A DNA stretch of 64,000 bases from Maricaulis sp. GTDB lineage: Bacteria; Pseudomonadota; Alphaproteobacteria; Caulobacterales; Maricaulaceae. The notes beneath the pieces were generated by a model. The model saw only the letters and a list, made by a program, of their open reading frames with translations. It was not told the DNA's origin and did not search any database. This document shows positions 9,041 through 17,064 of this stretch, in pieces; position 1 is the stretch's first letter; every line of letters starts with the position of its first letter. The stretch lies in the NCBI GenBank assembly GCA_002692855.1, contig NZMJ01000032.1, positions 67,001 through 131,000 of the forward strand. Direction: 5' to 3'. The position numbers were made by a program, and so were the translations under genes.

Positions 9041-9619
9041 TTAAGCGATCACAAACTGGGTAATGAGAACGGCGTGGACCTGCCCTTCGCCCATAACGAG
9101 ATTCACGCGGCGAAGGAGTTCGAGACGCAGCCGCTCGGCTCCGGCGCTGCCGGCCAGGTCCTCCGGGCGCAACTCGCGCAAGAAACCCTGAAACTGGTCG
9201 AGGATGCGCGGAAGATTCTCGTCGAGACCGTGCGCGAGATCCTCGTCGGCGATCTCGAGGCTGAAAGTGATCTGAACGTGAGCGAAGCCGCCCGAACCGT
9301 TCTGGATCGTCACCTGCATCTGGGGAATTTCATAGAAATAGGCGTCGCCCGCGCCGGCCGAGCCATGACCGCCCCCGCCGCCATGTCCGTCATCAGCGAC
9401 TTCGCCGTGTTCGCCCGCTTCGGCGACATGGGCCTCGTCCCCGCCACCGCCCAGCAGCAGCAAGGCTGCCACGCCGCCGAGCGCGAGAATCACGACCGGC
9501 AGACCGATGAACAGGGCGAGCTTCATGATGCCGCCCTTCTTCTTGGGCTGCTCGCCGTCCTCCCCCTCTTCGGATTCGGGGGCTTCGGCTTCGGGCTTTT
9601 CCTTGTCTTTCTTGGCCAT
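9041..9619 (-). CDS. fliL: flagellar basal body-associated protein FliL
   Basis: I chose the ATG at 9619 (192 residues) because GGAG lies 6 bases upstream; a GTG directly before it is the alternative. There is a charged lysine/glutamate-rich cytoplasmic tail, one membrane segment (LALFIGLPVVILALGGVAALLL), a glycine/histidine-rich linker and the FliL periplasmic domain (FYEIPQMQVTIQ, ending VHAVLITQFVIA). FliL surrounds the stators and supports motility. First gene of a five-gene leftward operon. Confidence 0.93.
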   Translation of the reverse strand: MAKKDKEKPEAEAPESEEGEDGEQPKKKGGIMKLALFIGLPVVILALGGVAALLLLGGGGDEAHVAEAGEHGEVADDGHGGGGGHGSAGAGDAYFYEIPQMQVTIQNGSGGFAHVQITFSLEIADEDLAHGLDENLPRILDQFQGFLRELRPEDLAGSAGAERLRLELLRRVNLVMGEGQVHAVLITQFVIA

Positions 9620-9700
9620 CACGCGCTCCGCGGCAGACTGCCTGCCTTCGGTCCAGATTAAGATGTGGTCCGGTTAACGAGGGGTTTGCACAGGCACTTT

Positions 9701-9719
9701 CCCGGCAGCTTTTGCCGGG
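9701..9719. promoter_or_regulatory. ftr-like palindrome CCCGGCA-N5-TGCCGGG
   Basis: A 7-bp inverted repeat with a 5-bp spacer lies about 84 bp upstream of the flgF sigma-54 promoter and also upstream of the divergent fliL operon. The same CGGCA-N5-TGCCG pattern recurs upstream of flgI and flagellin genes in this window. In Caulobacter, FlbD binds ftr enhancer sites about 100 bp upstream of sigma-54 flagellar promoters. The match to ftr is from memory and its regulator is inferred. Confidence 0.65.
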
Positions 9720-9802
9720 TAGGCAGGGCGTCTCTGCCGATCAGACGGGCGCCACCCCGGGCGCGTCTGCCGCAAGTCATTGTAAATGCTAGATGTTAAC
9801 TA

Positions 9803-9818
9803 TGGCACGCGGGCTGCA
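9803..9818 (+). promoter_or_regulatory. sigma-54 promoter for flgF operon
   Basis: TGGCACGCGGGCTGCA has the invariant GG and GC with exactly 10 bases between and agrees with the TGGCAC...TTGC consensus except one base. It sits 71 bp upstream of the flgF ATG at 9889 and faces the flgF-flgG-flgA-flgH genes. Confidence 0.8.
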
Positions 9819-9888
9819 ATGCGAGTGGCGAGCCCTGCGATAGACGGGGCCAGAACAAAACCGACGTTCCAGAACGGACGGATGCGCC

Positions 9889-10623
9889 ATGGAAAACGCC
9901 TTTATGATCGGGTTATCCCGTCAGCTGACCCTGCGTCGGCAGATGGATGTCCTTGCCAACAACATTGCCAACGCCAACACGCCGGGCTTCCAGTCCGAGA
10001 TGCTGCTGCTCGAGGCCGATCCGGCCAGCCGCGCGCGGTCTCAGGATGGTCCCCAGCGGCTTCAATACGTCGCCGACTGGGGCGTGGGCCGCGACTTCCG
10101 CCCCGGCGAGATGGAATTTACCGGACGACCGCTCGACGTGGCGGTTGAAGGGAATGGCTTCTTCGCCGTCGAAACCGGGAATGGCGATCTGCGCTATACC
10201 CGCGATGGCCGGTTCCACACCGATGCGGAGGGCATGCTGGTCTCGTCTTCGGGGGCTCCGGTGCTCGACGATGGCGGCGCGCCGATCCTGATCGATCCCG
10301 CACAAGGGTCGGTGGAGATCCGCTCGACCGGTTCCATCGTCCAGAACGGCGCGGAGATCGCCCGGCTCGGGCTTTACTCCTTCGAGGACCGCAGCGCCCT
10401 GCAAAAGCTCGGCAACGGGCTGTACGCAGCACCGGACGGTGTCGATGCCGACCTGTCCGACGCCGTGGTCCGCCAGGGTTATTTCGAGCAGTCGAACACC
10501 CAGCCCATCATCGAACTCACGCGCATGATCGAAACCATGCGCGCCTATGAATCCGTTTCCAAAGTCCTGTCCCAGGGCGAGGAACTCAGCCGCAAGGCGG
10601 TCGAACGCCTCGGCCGTACCTAG
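9889..10623 (+). CDS. flgF: flagellar proximal rod protein FlgF
   Basis: This 244-residue protein has the rod family motif (RQMDVLANNIANANTPGFQSE) at the N-terminus, the FlgE/F/G middle domain (RPLDVAVEGNGFFAVET) and the C-terminal helix (NTQPIIELTRMIETMRAYES). It is the first gene of flgF-flgG-flgA-flgH, driven by the sigma-54 promoter at 9803. The length is usual. The gap to flgG is 16 bp with a ribosome site. Confidence 0.96.
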   Translation: MENAFMIGLSRQLTLRRQMDVLANNIANANTPGFQSEMLLLEADPASRARSQDGPQRLQYVADWGVGRDFRPGEMEFTGRPLDVAVEGNGFFAVETGNGDLRYTRDGRFHTDAEGMLVSSSGAPVLDDGGAPILIDPAQGSVEIRSTGSIVQNGAEIARLGLYSFEDRSALQKLGNGLYAAPDGVDADLSDAVVRQGYFEQSNTQPIIELTRMIETMRAYESVSKVLSQGEELSRKAVERLGRT

Positions 10624-10639
10624 GTAAGGAGCAAACGCC

Positions 10640-11425
10640 ATGCGATCGCTCACCACCGCCGCAACCGGCATGATGGCGCAGCAGATGAATGTGGAAGTCA
10701 TCTCCCACAACATCGCGAACATGAACACGACCGGCTACAAGCGGCAGCGCGCCGAATTCCAGGACCTGCTCTACCAGAATGTCGACCGGATGGGCGCCAG
10801 TTCGTCCGACGCCGGAACCATCGTTCCGACCGGTGTCCAGGTCGGCCTGGGTGTCCAGGCCGCCTCGACCTACCGGATCACGGAGCAGGGCAATCTGATC
10901 CAGACCGGCAATCGCTACGACCTTGCCATTTCGGGGCGCGGCTATTTCCGGATCCAGCTTCCCTCCGGCGAGGACGCCTATACCCGCGCCGGCAATTTCG
11001 CGGTCAGCCCTGACGGGCAGATGGTCACGACGGACGGCTACACCGTCGCGCCGGGCATCGCCATCCCGCAGGGCGCCCGCGATGTCGCAATCAATCAGCA
11101 GGGGCAGGTCCAGGCCATTCTCGACGGCGACCCGACTCCGCAGATCGTCGGCCAGATCGAGCTTGTGAACTTCTTCAACGAGGCCGGCCTCGAAGCGGTC
11201 GGTGACAACCTCTACCTGGAAACCGCAGCCTCGGGCGGCGCGTCCGCCGGATCGCCGGGATCGCCGGGCTATGGGCTTGTCCGGCAGGGCTTCGTCGAGA
11301 CCTCGAACGTCAACTCGGTGTCCGAGATTACCGCCCTCATCCAGGCACAGCGTGCCTACGAGATGAATGCGCGGGTGATCACGGCGTCCGACGAGATGCT
11401 CGCCGCTTCGTCGAACCTGCGCTGA
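10640..11425 (+). CDS. flgG: flagellar distal rod protein FlgG
   Basis: This 261-residue protein opens MRSLTTAATGMMAQQMNVE and carries SHNIANMNTTGYKRQRAEFQD, the diagnostic FlgG N-terminus. The middle part (YDLAISGRGYFRIQLP) and end (SEITALIQAQRAYEMNARVI) match the family closely. FlgG builds the distal rod. It has the canonical length and sits between flgF and flgA with short gaps. Confidence 0.97.
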   Translation: MRSLTTAATGMMAQQMNVEVISHNIANMNTTGYKRQRAEFQDLLYQNVDRMGASSSDAGTIVPTGVQVGLGVQAASTYRITEQGNLIQTGNRYDLAISGRGYFRIQLPSGEDAYTRAGNFAVSPDGQMVTTDGYTVAPGIAIPQGARDVAINQQGQVQAILDGDPTPQIVGQIELVNFFNEAGLEAVGDNLYLETAASGGASAGSPGSPGYGLVRQGFVETSNVNSVSEITALIQAQRAYEMNARVITASDEMLAASSNLR

Positions 11426-11436
11426 GGAGGCTGATC

Positions 11437-12357
11437 ATGCACATCAAGGCCGCCCTCCTCGTCGCCGCGCTGATCGCCGCGCCCGCCTTCGCAGACGAGA
11501 CCGTCATCCTGCGCGACGCGATCACGGTCGACGGAGACATGGTCACGCTGGGCGATCTGTTCGGGATCGAAGGCGAAGGCGCCGACACGCCGGTCACACG
11601 GGCTCCCCAGCCCGGACAGCGCGGTTCGATTGATCCGGGCTATGTCCAGGACATGGCAGCCCGCCACGGCTATGAATGGGCCAATGCCAGCCGCGTGCGC
11701 CGCATTGCCGTGACCCGGCAGAGCCGCGTCATCGGAATGGACCTGATCACCGAGCTGGTCGCAGCGGAACTCTATGCCCGCACCGGCGATGACTACGAGG
11801 TCCAGTTTTCCGGCACCCAGACTTTCCACGCCCCCCCGGGGGCAACCGGCCTGCCCGAAGTTGCCAGCCTGCAGCACAATTCGGCCGGCGGACTGTTTAC
11901 CGCCGACATCGTGACGCATGCCGGCGGGGAGCCGGTGCGTGTGACCGGACGGGCCTATGCGACAACGCTGATCCCGGTTCTGGCGCACCCCGTCGCTGCC
12001 GGAACCACCATAACGCCGGCCGACATCGACTGGCAGCCGGTTCGGTCTGACCGTATCCGGGCCGATGCAGTGCTGAACGCGGACGCGATGGAAGGCATGG
12101 CAGCCCGTCGGGCACTGCGTCCCGGCGAGGCGATCCGCGCCTATGACCTGCAAGCACCGGTGATCGTCGCGCGCGGCGAGATCGTGCAGCTGGTCTTTAC
12201 CGTCCCCGGAATGACGCTGACGGCGCGTGCCCGCGCGCTGGAGAATGCCGGCGCTGACGAGGTCGCACGCTTCGTCAACCTGCAATCGAACCGCACCGTG
12301 GAAGCCATGGTCGAAGGTCCGGGACGTGCCCGGGTCGTCGGCGGCGCCGCGTCGTAA
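11437..12357 (+). CDS. flgA: flagellar P-ring assembly chaperone FlgA
   Basis: This 306-residue protein has a signal peptide (ALLVAALIAAPAFA) and a C-terminal SAF domain (LIPVLAHPVAAGTTITPADIDW onward, ending FVNLQSNRTVEAMVEGPG). FlgA acts in the periplasm to help FlgI form the P ring. It is longer than enteric FlgA because of an extra N-terminal region, as in other alphaproteobacteria. It lies 11 bp after flgG and just before flgH. Confidence 0.93.
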   Translation: MHIKAALLVAALIAAPAFADETVILRDAITVDGDMVTLGDLFGIEGEGADTPVTRAPQPGQRGSIDPGYVQDMAARHGYEWANASRVRRIAVTRQSRVIGMDLITELVAAELYARTGDDYEVQFSGTQTFHAPPGATGLPEVASLQHNSAGGLFTADIVTHAGGEPVRVTGRAYATTLIPVLAHPVAAGTTITPADIDWQPVRSDRIRADAVLNADAMEGMAARRALRPGEAIRAYDLQAPVIVARGEIVQLVFTVPGMTLTARARALENAGADEVARFVNLQSNRTVEAMVEGPGRARVVGGAAS

Positions 12358-12375
12358 CCCGGATCAAGGAGCACC

Positions 12376-13242
12376 ATGATGAACGCCACCCGCATCCTCG
12401 CCCTTGTCCTGATGGGATCAAGTCTCACCGCGTGCGCCACCGCGCAGCGCCTGTCTGAAGTGGGGTCCACGCCGGACCTGTCGCCGATCAGCAATCCGGC
12501 CCTATTTGCCGGCGGTGCACCGGCCTACCCGCCGCAAGGCCAGCAGATCCCGCCCGCCTATTTCCAGCAGGCCCAGCCGGCCTATGCCCAGCAGCAACCG
12601 CCGCAACAGATCGCGGCCTATGCGCAGCCGGAATATGATCCACGCCGCGCCCATCGCCAGGCCAACGCCCAGCCGCAGACGTCGCGAAATTCGCTCTGGG
12701 CAGCCGGGAACCGTACCTTTTTCGGCGATCCGCGCGCCGGTGCGCCGGGCGATATCCTGACTGTCCTCATCAACATTGCCGACAATGCACAGGTGCAGAA
12801 CACCACGGCCCGGTCGCGGACGTCGGACATGGACAGCAATCTGACCAATTTCCTCGGCGGGGAAGCCGCGCTGTCGTCCTTCTTCAATGATGCGATCGAC
12901 CCGTCCTCGATCACCAGCTTTGGCGGTAATACCGCGCTGAACGGTACGGGCTCGGTCAACCGCGCCGAGACGATCAATCTGTCGATTGCAGCCGTCGTCG
13001 CCCAGTCGCTGCCCAACGGCAATCTGGTCATTGCCGGGCGTCAGGAAGTGCGGATCAACAACGAGATCCGCGAGCTTCTGATCTCCGGGGTCGTCCGCCC
13101 CGAGGACATCAATTCCGACAACACGATCCGGCACACCCAGATCGCCGAAGCGCGCATTTCCTACGGCGGACGGGGCCATATCTCCGACGCCCAGCGCCCC
13201 GGCATCGGACAGGAGATCTACGACATCCTGTGGCCGTTCTGA
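12376..13242 (+). CDS. flgH: flagellar L-ring lipoprotein FlgH
   Basis: This 288-residue protein has a lipoprotein signal with lipobox LTAC and a long proline/glutamine/tyrosine-rich linker (about residues 50-95) not present in enteric FlgH. The FlgH domain follows (RAGAPGDILTVLINIADNAQ; LPNGNLVIAGRQEVRINNE; GHISDAQRPG) and ends in LWPF. It forms the outer-membrane L ring. It is the last gene of the flgF operon and is followed by a strong terminator. Confidence 0.96.
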   Translation: MMNATRILALVLMGSSLTACATAQRLSEVGSTPDLSPISNPALFAGGAPAYPPQGQQIPPAYFQQAQPAYAQQQPPQQIAAYAQPEYDPRRAHRQANAQPQTSRNSLWAAGNRTFFGDPRAGAPGDILTVLINIADNAQVQNTTARSRTSDMDSNLTNFLGGEAALSSFFNDAIDPSSITSFGGNTALNGTGSVNRAETINLSIAAVVAQSLPNGNLVIAGRQEVRINNEIRELLISGVVRPEDINSDNTIRHTQIAEARISYGGRGHISDAQRPGIGQEIYDILWPF

Positions 13243-13299
13243 TCCCACGAATTCCGGCGCACCGCCGGTAAACGCCCACCACCCAAGTGGCGCACCTGG

Positions 13300-13332
13300 C
13301 CCCTGCGGTTTCGACCGCAGGGGTATTTTTTT
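13300..13332 (+). terminator. rho-independent terminator after flgH
   Basis: A 10-bp perfect stem, CCCCTGCGGT / ACCGCAGGGG, with a TTCG tetraloop is followed by TATTTTTTT. It ends the flgF-flgH transcript. Confidence 0.93.
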
Positions 13333-13360
13333 GGGGCGCATGGGTGGGGCTAGGGGAAGG

Positions 13361-13395
13361 CACAAAACAAAACCCCCGATCGATGACCGGGGGTT
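13361..13395 (-). terminator. rho-independent terminator after dksA
   Basis: Read on the minus strand, a stem of AACCCCC / GGGGGTT is followed by TTGTTTTG. It lies just past the dksA stop and faces the flgH terminator, insulating the convergent units. Confidence 0.8.
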
Positions 13396-13422
13396 CTGGA
13401 GTTCTCGTAGCGCCAAAGCCGA

Positions 13423-13857
13423 TCAATCGTCGCGGTGGACGCGTTCGTTGCGCTCGTGGCGCTCCTGGGCCTCGATCGAGAGCGTCGCCACGGGACGCGC
13501 GTCGAGACGGGCGAGGCCGATCGGCTCGCCGGTTTCATCGCAATATCCGTAATTGCCCTCGTCGATGCGGCGCAGCGCCGAATCGATTTTCGAGATCAGC
13601 TTGCGCTGGCGGTCGCGGGCGCGCAGCTCCAGGGACCGGTCGGTCTCGGTGGATGCGCGGTCTGCGAGATCAGGCTGGGTGCCCATGTCTTCCTGCAGCA
13701 ACGAGAGCGTTGTCTTGCTCTCGTGAAGGATTTCCTCGCGCCAGTTCAACAGCTTGCGGCGGAAGTATTCCTTTTGCCGCTCATTCATGAACGGCTCGTC
13801 ATTGCTGGGTGTGTAACCGGACGGAAGTTCGATCCGGGATTCCTTGACGGATTGCAT
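13423..13857 (-). CDS. dksA: RNA polymerase-binding protein DksA
   Basis: The ATG at 13857 is preferred because a purine-rich GGAGAGGA lies directly upstream; it gives 144 residues. The coiled-coil with the acidic tip (LADRASTETDRSLELRARDRQ) and the globular end (GNYGYCDETGEPIGLARLDARP, then TLSIEAQERHE) identify DksA. Only the first of the four zinc-finger cysteines of E. coli DksA is kept; the others are T, S and A. Such forms are known in alphaproteobacteria. It modulates RNA polymerase with ppGpp. Here it sits as a single gene between flagellar operons. Confidence 0.93.
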   Translation of the reverse strand: MQSVKESRIELPSGYTPSNDEPFMNERQKEYFRRKLLNWREEILHESKTTLSLLQEDMGTQPDLADRASTETDRSLELRARDRQRKLISKIDSALRRIDEGNYGYCDETGEPIGLARLDARPVATLSIEAQERHERNERVHRDD

Positions 13858-13996
13858 CGTCCTCTCCCCTGTCGACTCTCGCCCCTCCCTCAAGAGGCGC
13901 GGCGGAGAATATTCACGCAGACTCTCAAGTCAACGTACTGGCGCTGTTGCAAGCACACTTTGTGCCGTCACAAAATCGTCAGCAAAAACAGCGTGA

Positions 13997-14410
13997 TCAG
14001 GCGTGCAACTTGGCGAGTTCGACCGCGGCACGCACCTCGACTTCATCGAGAACGGCCTCAAGGCGCGGATCGGATGTCTCGTCACGGCGCGATTTGAGCA
14101 AATCCATCAGCGCGACGAGCCGCGATTTGGGCACTCCGCCTTCAAGGAGCGCAAGTTTCAGATCGTCGAGCACATCCAGCAGGCTCATTGCCCGCTCGGT
14201 CGCCTGGCGCTTCGCCTCGCGGAAGTCGCCAACCCCCTGAAGCGCGAGAAGCGCGTCGACCGAACCGACCGCCGAAGCCGCGCTGGTCGAAACCGCGGCG
14301 CGGGTCGAGGCAGGCGTTTCAACCGAGAAGCTCTCGGCGGACGCACCTGCACGGCCCTTCCGCGATGCGGAGGACGCTTTTTCGGTCGGACGTGGGCCAG
14401 TGATTTTCAT
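13997..14410 (-). CDS. fliX: flagellar assembly regulator FliX
   Basis: This 137-residue protein begins MKITGPRPTEK, with a low-complexity serine/alanine-rich N-terminus and a helical C-terminal region (GDFREAKRQATERAMSLLDVLDDLK). Both agree with FliX of Caulobacter, which couples early basal-body assembly to FlbD activity at sigma-54 promoters. In Caulobacter fliX is also divergent from flgI, as here. A TTAACCAT half site lies about 20 bp before its start and could bind CtrA. Confidence 0.88.
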   Translation of the reverse strand: MKITGPRPTEKASSASRKGRAGASAESFSVETPASTRAAVSTSAASAVGSVDALLALQGVGDFREAKRQATERAMSLLDVLDDLKLALLEGGVPKSRLVALMDLLKSRRDETSDPRLEAVLDEVEVRAAVELAKLHA

Positions 14411-14501
14411 CGCGGGTCAGTATCGCAATCCGATGGTTAACGCCTCGTGTGAGGGTAAGCGTGCGCCGCGTTAACAGGGATTAAACGCAGGCTGCACATG
14501 G

Positions 14502-14572
14502 CGGCAATTCTTGCCGGGCAAACGCCCGAAGGGGAGGTTTCTGCCGCCGGGCCGGACCGGCATGATCTGCCT
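14502..14572. promoter_or_regulatory. pair of ftr-like palindromes upstream of flgI
   Basis: Two sites are seen: CGGCA-N5-TGCCG at 14502-14516 (perfect) and CGGCA-N5-TGCCT at 14558-14572 (one mismatch), centres 56 bp apart. They lie 96 and 40 bp upstream of the flgI sigma-54 element. A paired arrangement resembles Caulobacter ftr enhancers bound by FlbD. A TTAA-N6-TTAA at 14471-14484 nearby has a spacer one base short of the CtrA pattern. Confidence 0.6.
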
Positions 14573-14611
14573 TACTTATTGTTTTCACTAACGACTTCCC
14601 GCCTAGCCCGA

Positions 14612-14627
14612 TGGCACGCGCTTCGCA
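14612..14627 (+). promoter_or_regulatory. sigma-54 promoter for flgI operon
   Basis: TGGCACGCGCTTCGCA keeps GG and GC with a 10-base gap and matches the -24 half perfectly. It is 35 bp from the flgI ATG, so the leader would be only about 24 nt. Confidence 0.8.
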
Positions 14628-14661
14628 TTGTCAGTGATGGATCCACGGGAGAAACCCGATC

Positions 14662-15777
14662 ATGCGTTTTGCGAAACCCTTCCTCGCCCTTGCTCTGGCT
14701 ATTGCCGGGCTATTCGTGCTGACCCTTCCTGCGCATGCCCAGACACGCATCAAGGACATCGCCGATGTGGAAGGCGTGCGGGAGAACCAGCTGGTCGGAT
14801 ACGGCCTCGTCGTCGGCCTGGACGGTTCGGGCGACTCGCTGCGCAACGCGGCCTTCACCCGCCAGTCCCTGTCGGCAATGCTGGAACGGTTCGACGTCAA
14901 CACGCGCGACGCCAATCTGAATACGCGCAACACCGCTGCGGTCATGGTCACCGCGCACCTACCATCCTTCGGAACGGCAGGGTCGCGCATTGACGTGACG
15001 GTTTCGGCGATCGGCGATGCGGGCTCGCTGCAAGGCGGCACGCTGATCGCCACGGCGCTGATGGGCGCTGACGGTCAGGTCTATGCGGTCGCGCAAGGCT
15101 CGGTCGCGGTCGGCGGCTTTGATGCCGGCGGCGACGCGGCAAGCGTCACGCGCGGCGTGCCGACTTCGGGCCGCATCTCGAACGGCGCCCTGATTGAACG
15201 CGAACTCCGGTTCGACATTGCAGAGTTGCCGTCCATCCGACTCGCCCTGCGCAACCCCGACTTCACCACGGCCAGCCGTACGGCCGAGGCGATCAACGCC
15301 TATCTCGGCGATGACGCCGCCCGCGCGACCGACCCCGCCACGGTTGTTCTGACGCGCCCGTCCTACTTCACCGGCGACATGATCGCGCTGATCTCCGAGA
15401 TCGAGCAGCTGCGTGTGCGCCCCGACCTGCCTGCCCGCGTCGTGATCGACGAGGCGACCGGCACGATCGTGATGGGCGACAATGTCCGCATCTCGACCGT
15501 CGCCATTGCCCAAGGCAATCTGACCATCTCGGTCAGTGAAGCGCCGCAAGTCAGCCAGCCCGCCCCCTTCACCGACGGTGAGACCGTCGTCGTGCCGCGC
15601 ACGCAGGTCGATGTCACCGAGGACATGACCCAGCTGGGTGTGCTCGAAGAAGGCGCGTCACTGCGCGACCTAGTCGACGGCCTCAATGCGCTGGGCGTGA
15701 GCCCGCGCGACATGATCGCCATCCTGCAAGCCGTGAAGGCCGCCGGTGCCCTGCAAGCCGAAATCGAGGTGCTCTAG
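14662..15777 (+). CDS. flgI: flagellar P-ring protein FlgI
   Basis: This 371-residue protein has a signal peptide ending LPAHA, then RIKDIADVEGVRENQLVGYG and VVGLDGSGDS, the invariant FlgI start. The C-terminus (LGVSPRDMIAILQAVKAAGALQAE) is equally typical. FlgI assembles the periplasmic P ring with FlgA's help. It is transcribed from the sigma-54 promoter at 14612, divergent from fliX, and is followed by flgJ after 2 bp. Confidence 0.97.
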   Translation: MRFAKPFLALALAIAGLFVLTLPAHAQTRIKDIADVEGVRENQLVGYGLVVGLDGSGDSLRNAAFTRQSLSAMLERFDVNTRDANLNTRNTAAVMVTAHLPSFGTAGSRIDVTVSAIGDAGSLQGGTLIATALMGADGQVYAVAQGSVAVGGFDAGGDAASVTRGVPTSGRISNGALIERELRFDIAELPSIRLALRNPDFTTASRTAEAINAYLGDDAARATDPATVVLTRPSYFTGDMIALISEIEQLRVRPDLPARVVIDEATGTIVMGDNVRISTVAIAQGNLTISVSEAPQVSQPAPFTDGETVVVPRTQVDVTEDMTQLGVLEEGASLRDLVDGLNALGVSPRDMIAILQAVKAAGALQAEIEVL

Positions 15778-15779
15778 CG

Positions 15780-16115
15780 ATGGACGGACTTCCTTCAGCC
15801 GACGCCCAACTCGCGCAGGCCCTCACCGGCGCTTCAGGGGGCCGCGCTCCGGAATTGCGCGGCGCCAGCACTGAAGCCGAAGCGCGCGAGATTGCCGAGG
15901 AATTCGAATCCTTCTTCCTGTCCCAGATTCTGGAACAGATGTTCACCGGCGTGGGCGAGAACAACCCGTTCGGCGGCGGAGCCGGCGAGAACGCGTTTCG
16001 CGGCATCCTCAACGAGGAATACGCCAAGGTGATGTCGCGCGCAGGCGGGCTGGGGCTCAGCGATGCGCTGACCACGGAAATCCTGCGCTACCAGGAAGAG
16101 GGCGAGACGGCATGA
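15780..16115 (+). CDS. flgJ: FlgJ-type rod-binding protein (no muramidase domain)
   Basis: This 111-residue protein consists only of the rod-binding domain (EIAEEFESFFLSQILEQMF, GGGAGENAFRGILNEEYAKVM). The C-terminal muramidase of enteric FlgJ is absent, as usual in alphaproteobacteria. It caps the growing rod. It starts 2 bp after flgI and overlaps the next gene by 4 bp, in one operon. Confidence 0.9.
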   Translation: MDGLPSADAQLAQALTGASGGRAPELRGASTEAEAREIAEEFESFFLSQILEQMFTGVGENNPFGGGAGENAFRGILNEEYAKVMSRAGGLGLSDALTTEILRYQEEGETA

Positions 16116-16561
16116 GCACGCTGGCTGCCCAGTCCCCCACCGAACGCGCCGATGCCCTGATCCGGCTGACGCGGCGCCTGACAGAATTGCTGCAGCGGGA
16201 GACCGCTCTGTTCGAAGCCCGGCGTCCGCTCGAGACGGAAGATTTCCAGCACGAAAAGACCCGGCTTGCGACGCTTTACCGGCGGGAAATCGGTGCTGTG
16301 AAGGAAGATCCGTCCCGGCTGGAGGGGCTGCCTGAGCCGGTCAAACGGATGCTGAAAGATTCAACGGAGACCTTCACGCGTGCGCTGCACGCCAACGGCA
16401 TTGCCGTGGAGACGCTGAAGACGCTGACGGAAGGTGTTGTCCGGTCGGTCGCCGAGGAGGCGGGCCGCAACCGCGACTCCCTGTCTGGATATGGACCGGG
16501 CGTGACGCCTGGTCAGAAGCCGGCGGGCGCGCCGGCTGTCGCGGTCAACCGAACCGCTTGA
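16112..16561 (+). CDS. FlgN/FlbY-like flagellar protein
   Basis: This 149-residue, mostly helical protein (RLTRRLTELLQRETALFEARRP; TLYRREIGAVKEDPSRL) resembles FlgN-type export chaperones and the Caulobacter protein called FlbY that follows flgJ. It overlaps flgJ by 4 bp. Its C-terminus is glycine/proline/alanine-rich. Its 3' end overlaps the convergent cold-shock gene by 17 bp. A chaperone role for hook-filament junction proteins is inferred. Confidence 0.65.
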   Translation: MSTLAAQSPTERADALIRLTRRLTELLQRETALFEARRPLETEDFQHEKTRLATLYRREIGAVKEDPSRLEGLPEPVKRMLKDSTETFTRALHANGIAVETLKTLTEGVVRSVAEEAGRNRDSLSGYGPGVTPGQKPAGAPAVAVNRTA

Positions 16562-16793
16562 GACGCCCATCATCCTCGTTGGCGGCGAGCAACTCGATCC
16601 GGATCACGGAAGCGGCCCCGTCGTCCTGACCTGAACCAACTTCAAAGGCTACGCGTTGGCCAGACAGAAGCCCTGTCAGGCCAGCCTGCTCGATCACGGG
16701 CAGCTGCACCAGCACGTCGCGTCCCCCCTCGATCGGGGTGATGAAACCGAAACCCTGGTCCACGTTGAAGAATTTCACGACACCGTGTGTCAT
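16545..16793 (-). CDS. divergent cold-shock domain protein
   Basis: I use the ATG at 16793 (82 residues), where homology begins (THGVVKFFNVDQGFGFITP). RNP1 is FNVDQGFGFI, close to the K-GFGFI consensus. RNP2 reads DVLVQLPVI in place of the usual D(V/I)FVH-SA, losing the RNA-stacking Phe/His pair. So it is a CspA-like fold with altered nucleic-acid contacts. It is a monocistronic gene convergent with the flgI operon. Confidence 0.82.
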   Translation of the reverse strand: MTHGVVKFFNVDQGFGFITPIEGGRDVLVQLPVIEQAGLTGLLSGQRVAFEVGSGQDDGAASVIRIELLAANEDDGRLKRFG

Positions 16794-17064
16794 GTCAGCC
16801 TGCCTTTCTCGGCCCGTGCGCGCTCGGCCCCCAAGCGACAAGCCGCTTACACAAGGGGCAGGTCAGGAGACCGGTTTCACGGATATTGGTAACGACTGGC
16901 AAGACATGTCCGTTCCGGACCCTCCGCATGCCAGAAGGCCGCACGGCGCCCGATGCGGACGCTTGCGGTTTAGTATCAACTAAACATGAATTTCGGCGGA
17001 TTGAGGGCGCAGATGCGGCGACGGAATGAAACCCGGGCCAAGCGTCAAATAATTATCTTATCCG
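16794..17064. other. intergenic region with an inverted repeat
   Basis: There are 271 bases between the cold-shock gene and the end of the FlaEY-like gene. I see no convincing ORF. A 7-bp inverted repeat GTTTAGT-N4-ACTAAAC lies at 16968-16985 and may be an operator or part of the cold-shock gene's upstream control. The final part (17047-17070) is AT-rich. No CtrA or sigma-54 pattern was found. Confidence 0.35.

Noticed and set aside
7969-9063. 364-codon antisense ORF over fliM
   Set aside because: A shadow of fliM in another frame; no family features and no ribosome site.
9658-9677. TTAA...TTAA near fliL as a CtrA box
   Set aside because: The spacer is 12 bases, not 7.
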